DNA of 64,000 nucleotides from Streptomyces camponoticapitis (GTDB lineage: Bacteria; Actinomycetota; Actinomycetes; Streptomycetales; Streptomycetaceae). The DNA is taken from the NCBI RefSeq assembly GCF_014646115.1, contig NZ_BMMV01000025.1:18831-82830 (forward strand), given 5' to 3'. Numbering within the stretch: the stretch's first letter is position 1; every line of letters starts with the position of its first letter. The position numbers were made by a program, and so were the translations under genes. Positions 7,873-16,396 of this stretch are shown one piece after another. The notes below the pieces were generated by a model. It saw only the letters and a list, made by a program, of their open reading frames with translations, searched no databases and was not told the DNA's origin.

Positions 7873-9139
7873 GCAGGCCGTGAAACCAGCACGCCACACG
7901 TGGCTGCGCGAGGCGGCGATCACGGCGACGGCACTGGTGTTCTGCCTGTTCGGCGGGGCCATCGGGGTCGACGACACCACCCTGTCGGCGCCGCCCGCCG
8001 CCGCCTACGCCGTCGCCGTGCTGTCCTGTGCCGTGGTGCCGCTGCGGCACCGGGCGCCCCTGGCCACCCTGGCGGCCACGACCGCGATCGGCGTGCTGGC
8101 GCCGCTCCTGGACCTCCTGCTCACCCCGCCCCTCGTGGCCCCTGCCCTGATCACCGCCTACTCCTTCCCGCTCGCCGCGCGCACCGGACGCCGCGCGGCG
8201 GGCGCGGTGCTGCTCATGTCCGCGGCACTGACGGCCGCCACCCCCTTGTCCGGGGACTTCTCGTGGAAGGACGCGAGCCGGATGGGGGTGATGGCGTTGG
8301 TCCCGCTGCTGGCCAGCGTACTCGGCTACTCGGTGCGGAACCGGCGGGCCTACCTGGCGGCCGTGCAGGAGCGGGCGAGGCGGGCCGAGCAGAGCAGGGA
8401 GAGCGAGGCGCGCCGGCGGGTCACCGAGGAGCGGATGCGCATCGCCCGCGAGCTGCACGATCTCGTGGCCCATCACATCACCCTGGCCAACGCGCAGGCC
8501 ACGGTCGCCGCCCACCTCTTCGACAACCGTCCGGAGCAGACCCGCAAGAAGCTCGGCGAACTCATCGAGACCACCTCCGACGCCCTCAACGACCTGCGGG
8601 CCACGGTCGGTCTGCTGCGTCAGACCGGGGACGCGGCCGCGCCCTCCGAACCGGCGCCCGCGCTGTCCCTCCTGCCCACGCTCCTCGCGTCCTTCCGCCG
8701 CGCGGGTCTGGAGGTGTCGGCCCACCAGGAGGGCACGGCCAGGCCGCTCGCGCCGGGAGTGGACCTCACCGCCTACCGCATCGTCCAGGAGGCCCTGACC
8801 AACGTGACCAAACACGCCGGCACTGACCATGCCCAGGTGCGCATCGTCTATCACCGCGACCATGTGGCCCTCACCGTCGCCGACGACGGGAGGGGCTCCC
8901 GTACCACGCCGGCCGCATTCAGGGCGCCGGACCGGCCGCCCGGCTACGGCCTGATCGGCATGCGTGAACGCGCCACCGCGGTCGGAGGACAGCTGTCCGC
9001 GGGCAGGCGTCCGGAAGGCGGTTTCCTCGTCTCCGTCCGGCTGCCCCTGCCGTCCGCCAAGGACACGCCGCGCGGAACCGACGCGGCGGCGTCCATCGAG
9101 GGGCCAACGGGCACCGACGAGGTCGGGAGCACGCCATGA
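7865..9139 (+). CDS. Sensor histidine kinase (NarL-partner type)
   Basis: A 424-residue membrane kinase starting at GTG 7865 inside the end of the exporter gene. The N-terminal ~150 residues hold four to five hydrophobic segments with little outside the membrane, typical of intramembrane-sensing kinases. The HisKA_3 dimerisation box RMRIARELHDLVAHHI carries the phospho-accepting His near residue 198. The HATPase part follows: N-box EALTNVTKHAG near 310, then VADDGRGS and GLIGMRERATAVGG. Placed between an exporter and its cognate regulator, it probably senses the exported compound or the membrane stress it causes. Confidence 0.9.
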   Translation: MTEQAVKPARHTWLREAAITATALVFCLFGGAIGVDDTTLSAPPAAAYAVAVLSCAVVPLRHRAPLATLAATTAIGVLAPLLDLLLTPPLVAPALITAYSFPLAARTGRRAAGAVLLMSAALTAATPLSGDFSWKDASRMGVMALVPLLASVLGYSVRNRRAYLAAVQERARRAEQSRESEARRRVTEERMRIARELHDLVAHHITLANAQATVAAHLFDNRPEQTRKKLGELIETTSDALNDLRATVGLLRQTGDAAAPSEPAPALSLLPTLLASFRRAGLEVSAHQEGTARPLAPGVDLTAYRIVQEALTNVTKHAGTDHAQVRIVYHRDHVALTVADDGRGSRTTPAAFRAPDRPPGYGLIGMRERATAVGGQLSAGRRPEGGFLVSVRLPLPSAKDTPRGTDAAASIEGPTGTDEVGSTP

Positions 9140-9828
9140 CGTATCGCGTGCTCCTCGCCGACGACCAGGCCCTGCTGCGGGACGCCTTCAGAATGCTGCT
9201 CGACAGCGCCGACGACATCACCGTGGTCGGCGAGGCCGCCGACGGCAGGGAGGCGGTGCGCCTCACCCGGGAGCTGCGCCCCGACGTGGTGATCATGGAC
9301 ATCCGTATGCCCGAGGTGGACGGCATCACCGCCACGGCGCAGATCTGCGCGGACCCGGCCCTGCGGGCCACCCGCATCCTGATCCTCACCACGTACGAGA
9401 CCGACGAGTACGTGGCCCAGGCGCTGCGCGCGGGGGCCGGCGGGTTCATCGGCAAGGGCCTCGGGGCCGAGGAACTGCTGGGCGCCGTACGGACGATCGC
9501 CGACGGCGACACCCTGCTGTCCCCCAACGCCACCCGCTCCCTGGTGGCCCGTTTCCTGGCCACACCGGAGGCGGTCCCGCCGCACCACGTGGAGCAGCTC
9601 GTCACGCTCACCCCGCGCGAACGCGAGATGGTGGCCGCGGTCGCGACCGGCCTGTCCAACCAGGAGATCGCCGAGCGGATGTATCTCAGCCCCTTCACCG
9701 TCCGCGCCCACGTGCAGCGCGCCATGACGAAGCTGGAGGCCCGCGACCGGGCCCAACTCGTCGTCATCGCCTACCGGACGGGCCTGGTCCGCGTCGCCCC
9801 CGGCGGCGACGAGGACCATTCGCAGTGA
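9136..9828 (+). CDS. NarL/LuxR-family response regulator
   Basis: A 230-residue two-component regulator whose ATG overlaps the kinase stop (ATGA). The receiver domain has the acidic pair in LLADDQ, phospho-acceptor Asp55 in VVIMDIRMPE, and switch residues in ILTTYE and GKGLGAEE. The C-terminal LuxR helix-turn-helix covers about residues 158-205 (LTPREREMVAAVATGLSNQE, then TVRAHVQRAMTKLEAR). It is very likely phosphorylated by the adjoining kinase; the targets may include its own operon and the facing MFS operon, whose upstream region is similar. Confidence 0.92.
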   Translation: MTYRVLLADDQALLRDAFRMLLDSADDITVVGEAADGREAVRLTRELRPDVVIMDIRMPEVDGITATAQICADPALRATRILILTTYETDEYVAQALRAGAGGFIGKGLGAEELLGAVRTIADGDTLLSPNATRSLVARFLATPEAVPPHHVEQLVTLTPREREMVAAVATGLSNQEIAERMYLSPFTVRAHVQRAMTKLEARDRAQLVVIAYRTGLVRVAPGGDEDHSQ

Positions 9829-9834
9829 CCTGAA

Positions 9835-9883
9835 GCGGCACGGCGTGGTCCGCGGGACGCTCCCGCGGACCACGCAGTGCCGC
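9835..9883. terminator. Bidirectional terminator between convergent operons
   Basis: A perfect 14-bp stem (CGTGGTCCGCGGGA, 9844-9857, paired with 9861-9874) with a 3-base loop, extended by a second stem GCGGCAC/GTGCCGC (9835-9841 with 9877-9883). It lies between the regulator gene on + and the monooxygenase on -, and could stop transcription in both directions. Confidence 0.75.
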
Positions 9884-9912
9884 TGTGCCGCTGTGCCGCC
9901 CGCACCGGATCA

Positions 9913-11109
9913 CTACGGCGAAGGGAACGCCGGCAGCGTGAGGGCCGTGTGGGCCGGCCGGGGTGTGGCGGTGGGCAGGGCCTCCAGGCCGCGCAGCGCC
10001 GTATTGCGTTGCTCCAGGGCCTGGGCGGTGGTGGGGAAGAGTGTGGCCGAGCCGTGGCCGACCAGCGCCTGGTTCATGGTGACGAACTCGCGGGTCCCGC
10101 GCTCGTAGGCGGCGAAGGCCGCCGTGTGGTCCCGGTGCTCGGCCAGCGCGCCGGCCAGCATGTAGCCACCGGCCAGCGCGAGGCTGGAGCCCTGTCCGGT
10201 CAGGAACGAGGGTGCGTGGGCGGCGTCGCCGACGAGCGCGACCCGGCCGCTGGACCAGTGGGGCATGCGGATCTGGCCGACCGTGTCGAAGAACAGGTCG
10301 TCCGCGTCCCGCAGGGCGCCGACCATCCGGGGGATCTCCCACCCCGCGCCAGCGAAGGTGGCGGCGACCAGGTCTCGTTGGGCGCCGGGGTCCCGGACGA
10401 CGCCGGCCGGCAGTTCCGGCTGGTGGAAGGTAAGAAAGGCGTGCAGCTCGTCGTTGCCTCCGACGGCGTAGAGAGCCCCGGCCTTCCCCGGGGTGTTCCA
10501 CAGCACGACCTCCCTGGAGAGCCCCAGGGTGTTCGGCATGGTGAAGATGGCGAAGCAGTACCCGAGGTAGTGGTGGAACTGTTCCTCGGGGCCGAACACG
10601 GCCCCCCGGGTGTGCGAGTGCATGCCGTCGGCGCCGACCACCAGGTCGAACGTACGCCGCCGCCCGCTGCGGAAGGCGACGTCGACCCCGTGCCCAGACT
10701 GGTCGAGGGTGTCGACGGAGTCGCCGAACAGGAACTCCACGTCGTCGCGGACCAGCGCGTACAGGATCTCGGCCAGATCCCCGCGACGCACCTCGAGGTC
10801 CTGTCCCTCGGCGCCCCCCGCCACGGCCGCCGGGGCGAGTGAGGCCACTTCACCCCCGTCGGCGTCGAGGAAGGTCAGGCGCCGCGAGCCGACATGCGCG
10901 TCCCGCAGCTGCGGGAGTATGCCCATCCGCCGGACCACCTCCAGCGCGGTACCGCGGATGTCGATCGGGTACCCGCCGCCGCGCAGCGCGCCCGACTTCT
11001 CCACCACGGTGACCTCGTATCCGGACCGGTGCAGCCAGTACACCAGCGCGGGTCCGGCGATGCTGGCCCCGGAGATCAGGACCTTGCGCTTGAGACCATG
11101 GGGTGTCAT
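9913..11109 (-). CDS. FAD-dependent monooxygenase
   Basis: A 398-residue class A flavin monooxygenase of the p-hydroxybenzoate-hydroxylase fold (TetX/aromatic hydroxylase group). The N-terminal Rossmann motif reads ISGASIAGPALVYWLH, with an acidic residue ending strand 2 in VVEKSG; the DG motif is VVGADGMHSHTR; the FAD-ribityl motif is RVALVGDAAHAPS. The ATG at 11109 overlaps the MFS stop (ATGA), so it is co-translated with that exporter. Pairing with an exporter suggests inactivation or tailoring of a compound that is also pumped out. The substrate cannot be inferred. Confidence 0.88.
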   Translation of the reverse strand: MTPHGLKRKVLISGASIAGPALVYWLHRSGYEVTVVEKSGALRGGGYPIDIRGTALEVVRRMGILPQLRDAHVGSRRLTFLDADGGEVASLAPAAVAGGAEGQDLEVRRGDLAEILYALVRDDVEFLFGDSVDTLDQSGHGVDVAFRSGRRRTFDLVVGADGMHSHTRGAVFGPEEQFHHYLGYCFAIFTMPNTLGLSREVVLWNTPGKAGALYAVGGNDELHAFLTFHQPELPAGVVRDPGAQRDLVAATFAGAGWEIPRMVGALRDADDLFFDTVGQIRMPHWSSGRVALVGDAAHAPSFLTGQGSSLALAGGYMLAGALAEHRDHTAAFAAYERGTREFVTMNQALVGHGSATLFPTTAQALEQRNTALRGLEALPTATPRPAHTALTLPAFPSP

Positions 11110-12548
11110 GCCTGGACTTCCCTTTCCGTGGTACGGACGTTCGTGGTGCGGACTTTGACGCGTCGGACGAACAGCAGTGACAAGGCGGCGACGAGGCCGG
11201 CGACGACGAACCCCGTGACGAAGGCCGATTCGGCTGGCAGGCCCGTCGCCGGATCGTCTCCGGCGTCGAGGATCGCGCCGGCGACCTGGGCGCCCAGCGC
11301 GACACCGATCACGCGCGTGACCACGAGCAGACTGGTGGCGATGCCGATGTCCTCGGTCTCGATGGCGGTGGCCGTAGCGGCGAGCAGCGCCGTGGTGCCC
11401 ACTCCCGCGGCGAACGCGGTCAGCACCTTCGCGAGGACGAGGTGCCACTGCTCGGTGTGCAGCGAGGCCAGGGCGGTCATCGTGGCCGCCGTGACGACGG
11501 CGGTCACCACGACCAAGGAGGGCGGGCCGAACCGCCGCGCCGCGATTCCGCCGACCGAATCGCTCAGCACCCCGGCGATGGAAGCGGGCAGCAGGAGAAG
11601 TCCGATGTCGGTGGTACTGGCGCCGAAGCCGTACCCGTCGGCCGGGGCCGCGAGCATCTGCGGGAGGAGCAGGAGCACCATGCCGGAACTGGCGCTGATG
11701 ACGAACGTGAGCGCACAAGCCCTCCAGACCGCGGATTTCGCCAGCATGCGAAGGTCGACCATCGGCGAGGGCGCCCGGCGCTCGACGACGACCCACCCGG
11801 TCGCGAGGGCGGCCACGAGCAGCGCGAGGGCGCCGATCGCGAGCGGCGGAATACCGCCGTCCCTCGTCACCGTCACGAGCCCGAGCATGAACACGAGCAG
11901 CGTGCCGCTGAGCAGGGCCGTGCCGGGCCAGTCGATCCCGTGCTCCGACGGGACCGGCGGATCATGCGGCACCAGCCGGGCCACGGCCGACGTCGCCACG
12001 ACGACCACGATCGTCGGCAGCCCGAATATCCACTGCCAGGCCAGCCCTTCCGCGATCGGCCCGGCGAACAGCATGCCCACGATGCTGCCGCCCGTGAACA
12101 GCGCGACGACCAGCCCGATCACCGCGTGTGACTCTCCTGCCGCGAGGTGCTTGCGCACCAGGATGAAGGAGAGGGGCAGCGCGCCGACCATGACGCCCTG
12201 CAGTACCTGACCGACCAACAGCACGGGCAGGCTCGGCGCCAGAGCCGCCATCAGCCCACCCACCGAGACCACTGCCATCAGCCGGACCAGCACCCGCTTT
12301 CCGCCGTATCGGTCACCGAGCTTGCCAGCGAGGGGTGTGGCGACCGCGCCGGCGACGAGGAGTGCGTTGCCGATCAGCGCCCCTTCGGACGCATCGACTC
12401 CCAACTCGCTCTGCAGCAGCGGCAGGGCGGGCTCCACCACCGACTGCAGGGTGCCGAGGGCAAGGGCCAGGATGCCGAGGGCACCGATCGCCGGCCACCC
12501 AATGCGGGCGGGGGCGGTCACGGCTTCGGATACGGACGTCTTGTTCAC
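11106..12548 (-). CDS. MFS exporter, DHA2 (14-helix) type
   Basis: A 480-residue major-facilitator drug exporter. About 14 hydrophobic segments are visible; motif A between helices 2 and 3 reads GKLGDRYGGKRVLV, and the central loop has the DHA2-like HGIDWPGTALL. The GTG start (MNKTSVSEAV) overlaps the stop of a 24-codon upstream ORF (GTGA), so its translation may depend on that leader. The 3' end overlaps the monooxygenase gene. The facing MMPL operon and this one share an upstream sequence, suggesting common control. Confidence 0.9.
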   Translation of the reverse strand: MNKTSVSEAVTAPARIGWPAIGALGILALALGTLQSVVEPALPLLQSELGVDASEGALIGNALLVAGAVATPLAGKLGDRYGGKRVLVRLMAVVSVGGLMAALAPSLPVLLVGQVLQGVMVGALPLSFILVRKHLAAGESHAVIGLVVALFTGGSIVGMLFAGPIAEGLAWQWIFGLPTIVVVVATSAVARLVPHDPPVPSEHGIDWPGTALLSGTLLVFMLGLVTVTRDGGIPPLAIGALALLVAALATGWVVVERRAPSPMVDLRMLAKSAVWRACALTFVISASSGMVLLLLPQMLAAPADGYGFGASTTDIGLLLLPASIAGVLSDSVGGIAARRFGPPSLVVVTAVVTAATMTALASLHTEQWHLVLAKVLTAFAAGVGTTALLAATATAIETEDIGIATSLLVVTRVIGVALGAQVAGAILDAGDDPATGLPAESAFVTGFVVAGLVAALSLLFVRRVKVRTTNVRTTEREVQA

Positions 12549-12619
12549 CGGCGCCCGTCCAGTCGGTCGAGCGCCTTCTGTGACGCGGTACCGGGTAAGG
12601 CGAGGGGAAAGGTCGCCAC
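12545..12619 (-). pseudogene. Collapsed MMPL 5' end, now a 24-codon leader of the MFS gene
   Basis: From GTG 12619 the frame reads VATF, then LPGTASQKALDRLDGR and a TGA that overlaps the MFS GTG start. The MMPL exporter at 5623 begins MATF and has MPGTESQKAFDLLDER at residues 47-62. The leader is therefore an MMPL start with about 39 codons deleted between residues 4 and 48 and a stop soon after. The ribosome binding site region GGAGTGATCA is the same in both. Coupled translation of leader and MFS is likely. Confidence 0.65.
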
Positions 12620-12780
12620 CTGTTGATCACTCCAGACACCACAGGAGATGAGGGACGCACGGGATTCCGCGCGCTGCCCACACTTCCCTGCGGTGCCCCC
12701 GGCGGGCATCGTCCCAGGCAGCCGTCCTGACCTGGTGCCTCAGGACCAGTCGCTCCCCCACTCTGGTGCCTGCGCACTAC
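12598..12780 (-). repeat. Shared exporter upstream module, MFS copy
   Basis: Inverted copy of the sequence at 5470-5645. It carries the same two GGCACCAG words, GGGACGATGCCC, AAGTGTGGG and TCTGGAGTGATCA ending at the leader start. It extends a little past the MMPL copy on the upstream side, where the MMPL copy is cut by the IS701-family element. No gene is seen in 12781-12983; that stretch presumably holds the promoter of the small zinc-ribbon gene. Confidence 0.7.
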
Positions 12781-12983
12781 GAACGGGCCCGTACGTACTG
12801 AGGGCCAATTAGCAGGAAAGAGCGAAGGCGAGCGCTCGGCCCGCGGTGGCGCCGGTTGCCGGATCAGATGGTGCTGGTGCCCCTGCGCGAGCTGCATCGA
12901 CGCACGACGGCTGCGGCTAACCAGCCGCTACCTGCCGACCAACGACATCAACCGACAAGACGGTAACGAGAAGAGGTCTCACC

Positions 12984-13118
12984 ATGTGGAACAAGTGCCA
13001 GCGCTGCAAGGGCGATGGAAAGTGCACCACCTGCGATGGCTCCGGCTACCGAGGTGTGTGGAAGTGCGACAGCTGCCGGGGCAGCGGCGACTGCGAGGCG
13101 TGCGACGGCCGCGGCTGA
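12984..13118 (+). CDS. Small DnaJ-type zinc-ribbon protein
   Basis: A 44-residue protein with four CxxC(x)G-type knuckles (CQRCKGDG, CTTCDGSG, CDSCRGSG, CEACDGRG), the pattern of the DnaJ central zinc domain that binds two zinc ions. Nothing else is present, so it is a free-standing zinc ribbon. It starts at an ATG eight bases after AGAGG. Possible roles are protein-protein binding or zinc buffering; none is shown. The remnant Tn3 transposase begins about 30 bases after its stop, so this may be a gene that stayed intact at the edge of a rearrangement. Confidence 0.65.
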   Translation: MWNKCQRCKGDGKCTTCDGSGYRGVWKCDSCRGSGDCEACDGRG

Positions 13119-13149
13119 GCCGACCACCTTGGGATGACCTGCGCTCCCT

Positions 13150-13869
13150 GTCGTCGACCGGGTCGACGACGGCGAGCGGGTGCAGGGTCTTGGCGATCCG
13201 CCCGTACTCGGCGAACGCCTGCCCCAGTGGGGTCGGGCGCCCCTCTCGGCCGAACATCCGCAGCAGGTCGTACGCCCTCACCTGATTGGTGACCAGGGAG
13301 CCGGCCACCCGTAGCGTGTCCAGCCAGTGCGTGATCACCTTGTTCAGGTTGACCCGGTTGCGGGCGATGTCCTCCAGCGGCCTGTACGTCCCGGTCTCCA
13401 CGCCGGGCATCGTCGCGCGCCAGAACCGCTGGTCGTCCAGGTCGCGGAACCTGGGGCTGAAGTTGTATCCGAGGATCTTGAACAGGCCGAACACCATGTC
13501 GGAGTACGAGGCGTTGTCGGTCGCCACCATCTCCGGCTTCACCCCGCCATCGAGGTTCAGCAGCGCGTCCAGGATGTACAGCGAGTCGCGCGGCGTGCCC
13601 GGGACGACCATCTGCCCGATGCCCGCGACCTGGTCATTCACGGCGTTGAGCCAGGTGGTGCCCCTCTTGAACCCGGAGTACTTCGGCGAGGGCGCGGCGC
13701 TGATCGTACGGACGGGGACGACGAAGCGGAGGCCGTCGACGGAGGCGAGCAGCCCGTCGCCCCAGTACCGGACGATCGGCACCTGGGACTGGGCGGTGAT
13801 CAGGGCGGCGTTCGCCGCGGCGATGGTGTCGGCGCGCCGGCCACAAGGAACCGTAGAGGTCACCACTGA
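13150..13869 (-). pseudogene. Tn3-family transposase, internal fragment
   Basis: About 240 of the usual ~1000 residues. Clear Tn3 TnpA blocks: RADTIAAANAALITAQ, IVRYWGDGLLASVDGLRFVV, MVATDNASYSDMVFGLFKIL and SLVTNQVRAYDLLRMFGREG. One catalytic Asp (TDNASYSD) is present; the final Glu region is lost at the left edge after VDPVDD, and the N-terminal DNA-binding part is absent at the right edge. No start codon or terminal repeats were found. It cannot be active. Confidence 0.75.
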
Positions 13870-14206
13870 CAACGGGACTCGGCCCGAGCCCATGACGGGA
13901 TAAGCCAGGCCGCCTCGGGCGGGAAAACGACAAACAAGAGGCCGGAAACATCCAGATTCTGGATCGTTCCCGTTCTCGCCCTTGCGACCATTCCCGAACA
14001 CAATTTCGAGTCTCGGCCGGGGATTTTGGCTCGCCTACCGGCCCGCCGATGTCCTGCCCCATCTGGGCGGACGCGAGGCCGTGCCATCGCATCTTGATCC
14101 CGTCCAGTCAGAGCTGGGCTGTAGCCGGTTTGGTTTTCTGTCGGAATTCCAGTCGTTGCTTCCCCGTGACAGCTATGACGGCGCAAATGCAGGGAGGGCC
14201 TCGCGG
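13870..14206. other. No recognisable gene
   Basis: The stretch between the Tn3 remnant and the next small gene has only short frames without family resemblance. It probably consists of transposon debris and the promoter of the small membrane peptide gene. Confidence 0.4.
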
Positions 14207-14359
14207 ATGAACGGGCAGATAGATCAACGGATGTTGGTGCTCATGCTCGTTGGTTGCGGCACCGTGCATGTCACCTTCGAGCACCCGTCGTTCGGCACCA
14301 CCCTCGTCGTCGGTGTCGCCGTGGTGACACTGCTCCACTTCCTGATGCGGGGGCGCTGA
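14207..14359 (+). CDS. Small membrane peptide, hypothetical
   Basis: Fifty residues from ATG 14207, preceded by GGGAGGG at a suitable distance. Two hydrophobic stretches (about 9-22, MLVLMLVGCG, and 29-46, TTLVVGVAVVTLLHFL) and a basic end (MRGR) fit a small integral membrane protein. The family is not recognised. It ends about 35 bases before the ISL3 remnant. Confidence 0.4.
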   Translation: MNGQIDQRMLVLMLVGCGTVHVTFEHPSFGTTLVVGVAVVTLLHFLMRGR

Positions 14360-14394
14360 CCCGCATGCCGCTGAACTTCGATGGCAAGCGCTCA

Positions 14395-15359
14395 CGGTTC
14401 TCGACAAAAGCCGCCCTTACGCGGAAGCTGCCAGGACGGCCGCCCCTCAGGCTGTCCAGGTCGCCGACGCCTGGCACGTCTGGAACAACCTCGCCGAGGC
14501 CGTGGAGAAGACCGTCACCGGCCACTACGGCTGCCTCCGCACCGCCCACCAGCCTGAAGAGCCAAAGCCACCGGCGGAGCCGGACGGCATGCTCGACGTC
14601 CGCGGCCGGCCCCGCCGAATCGTCGCCACCATCCGCGAACGCCACCGCGCCGTCCAGGAACTTCATGCCCAGGGCCGGTCCCTTCGTCGGATCAGCCGTG
14701 ACCTGAACCTGGACTATTACGCCGTCCGCCGATACGCCCGGACTGCGGACGTCGGCGAGCTGCTGGTGAAGGTCACCCAGCGCCGGACCCTGTTCGGCGA
14801 CTACAAGCCCTTCATCTACCTGCGCTTCACCCAGGGATGCCGCAACGCCAGCCAGCTCCACCGGGATGTACGCGACCAGGGGTTCCCCGGAGACAGGAGC
14901 GTGGTCAACTCCTATGTACGTCTGCTGAAGCAGGGCACCGTCACAGCGCCACCACCCCCGGCACTGCCGAAACCCAGGAGAGCACTGCGCTGGATCATGA
15001 CCCACCCCGAGCGCCTTCGTCCGGAGGTGGCCGTGGGGCTGAAGGAGATCCGGGCGGCCTGCCACGAACTGAACGCCGCAGTCAAACACGTTCGAGCATT
15101 CGGCACGCTCATACACGAGCACCGTGGCGAAGACCTCCGCGAATGGATCGAGCAGGTCAGACAGCACGATCTGCCCGCCCTGCGGCAGTTCGCCGACGGC
15201 CTTCTCCACGACTGGGACGCGGTCGTCGCCGGCCTGTCCAGCACTTGGAGCTCCGGTCAGGTCGAAGGCCAGGTGACCAGGGTCAAGCTCCTCAAACGCG
15301 CAGGCTACGGCCGGGCCAAGCTCGACCTTCTCCGCACCCGCATTCTCCTCCGGCATTGA
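14395..15359 (+). pseudogene. ISL3-family transposase, N-terminus missing
   Basis: The frame holds the C-terminal two-thirds of an ISL3 transposase: VQVADAWHVWNNLAEAVEK near the start, DGLLHDWDAVVAGLSSTWSS, and the family-specific end SGQVEGQVTRVKLLKRAGYG with RILLRH before the stop. The N-terminal zinc ribbon and helix-turn-helix and the first catalytic Asp are missing, and no good start is present (a GTG at 14502 is internal). The left border is approximate. Not functional alone. Confidence 0.75.
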
Positions 15360-15410
15360 GACGGGCGAGATTCTGACCTCGCATCGCCGAAGGTGGGCAA
15401 AGATCTCCTC

Positions 15411-15668
15411 ATGGACGACCTCCTGAAGTTCCTTCACGCCCGTTACGAGGCGGACAACCATGCCTATGCCGAGGTGGCCTACCGTTTCGGGGCTGACGCC
15501 CTCCTTGACAGCCACCTGCCGATGCTCGACCTCCTCGACATGCTGGCCCGGGATTACGAGGCAATGAATCCGACCGACGCGCGCTTCGTCGGCCTTGGAC
15601 ATGCCCTTCGCGTGCTCGCACAGTCGTACACCGAGCACCCCGACTACCGGGCGGAGTGGCGACCCTAG
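15411..15668 (+). CDS. DUF6221 family protein
   Basis: An 85-residue soluble protein. The start MDDLLKFLHARYEADNHAY and the end HPDYRAEWRP are characteristic of DUF6221, a family confined mainly to Streptomyces and often found on plasmids and integrative elements. I preferred ATG 15411 to the upstream GTG at 15393 because family members begin MDDLxxFLxAR. Function unknown. It is bracketed by ISL3 and IS1380 remnants. Confidence 0.65.
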   Translation: MDDLLKFLHARYEADNHAYAEVAYRFGADALLDSHLPMLDLLDMLARDYEAMNPTDARFVGLGHALRVLAQSYTEHPDYRAEWRP

Positions 15669-15730
15669 AGGAGCTGGCCGGTCACAAGATCAGCGACAGA
15701 GCCCGTTCATTCGTACGAGGCTATGCGCGT

Positions 15731-16126
15731 TCACGTGTACGCCGACACCTGCAGCCAGGCGACTTCCCGGGCCTGGGCGCGGGCAGAAGCCAGCCGGGCG
15801 AGAGCGGTCTCGTCGATGTCGGCGAGCAGCCGCCAGGCCGTCGGTGTCGAGGCGACGGGGCCGAACACCCCTGCCTGGTCCCGTAGTACGGCGAGGTCCG
15901 CGATGGCCTTGCCGCCGTCGGCGAGCATCACGGCCAGATCGGTGGCGATCCGGCCCGGGTCATGTCCCCTCCCGCGCGGCCGAAGCGGTCCGAGCGCGGC
16001 GGAGTACGCGGTGGTCAGCCCTGTGGCATTGGCCAGATCCGCCAGCAGCCGTGCCCCGGCATGACCGACCACCCCCGCACCGTCCGCGCCGACATGGACC
16101 TTGGGACGCAACCCGATACCCCGCAC
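15731..16126 (-). pseudogene. IS1380-family transposase, N-terminal fragment
   Basis: About 130 residues reading VHVGADGAGVVGHAGARLLA, HDPGRIATDLAVMLADGGKA, LAVLRDQAGVFGPVAST and PTAWRLLADID, the conserved beginning of IS1380 transposases (full length about 450). The frame ends at 15731, so most of the catalytic domain is lost. It points towards the DUF6221 gene, opposite in direction. Confidence 0.7.
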
Positions 16127-16267
16127 GTAGAAAGTGCCCTCCGCCCGGACCGACAGAACCCCTCAGCAAGGTTCATCGTCCCAGGTCAGGAAGGCACTTT
16201 CGCGTTTCCGCCGCAACAACCCCCGTACCTAAGCGAAACGGCGAAGTTAACGCCCCGCAAGGAAGAC

Positions 16268-16396
16268 GTGATCCGTCGGCTCCTGGCCCACCACGCCGAG
16301 CAGAGCCGGCAGGCGGCCGAGCGGAAGGCGCCCGCTCCGGCGCCGGGCTATCGGCAGGAGACGATGGACGTGCTGTTCGGCAAGGGGATCGCGTGA
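16268..16396 (+). CDS. Small ORF coupled to the recombinase remnant
   Basis: Forty-two residues from GTG 16268, preceded by AAGGAAG. The sequence VIRRLLAHHAEQSRQAAE and PGYRQETMDVLFGKGIA looks natural, and its TGA overlaps the recombinase GTG (GTGA). In the same frame TPRKED lies just upstream but without a start codon, so the 5' end may be damaged. Such a short coupled partner may be an accessory factor of the recombinase. No function can be assigned. Confidence 0.35.
   Translation: MIRRLLAHHAEQSRQAAERKAPAPAPGYRQETMDVLFGKGIA

Noticed and set aside
6307..7980. A 557-codon open frame antisense to the MMPL gene
   Set aside because: Composition is dominated by His, Asp, Gly and Arg with no domain. 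It is a shadow of the transporter frame.
5623..12548. Calling the efflux island an antibiotic biosynthesis cluster
   Set aside because: Only exporters, a two-component system and one monooxygenase are present; no backbone-forming synthase or peptide precursor is seen.
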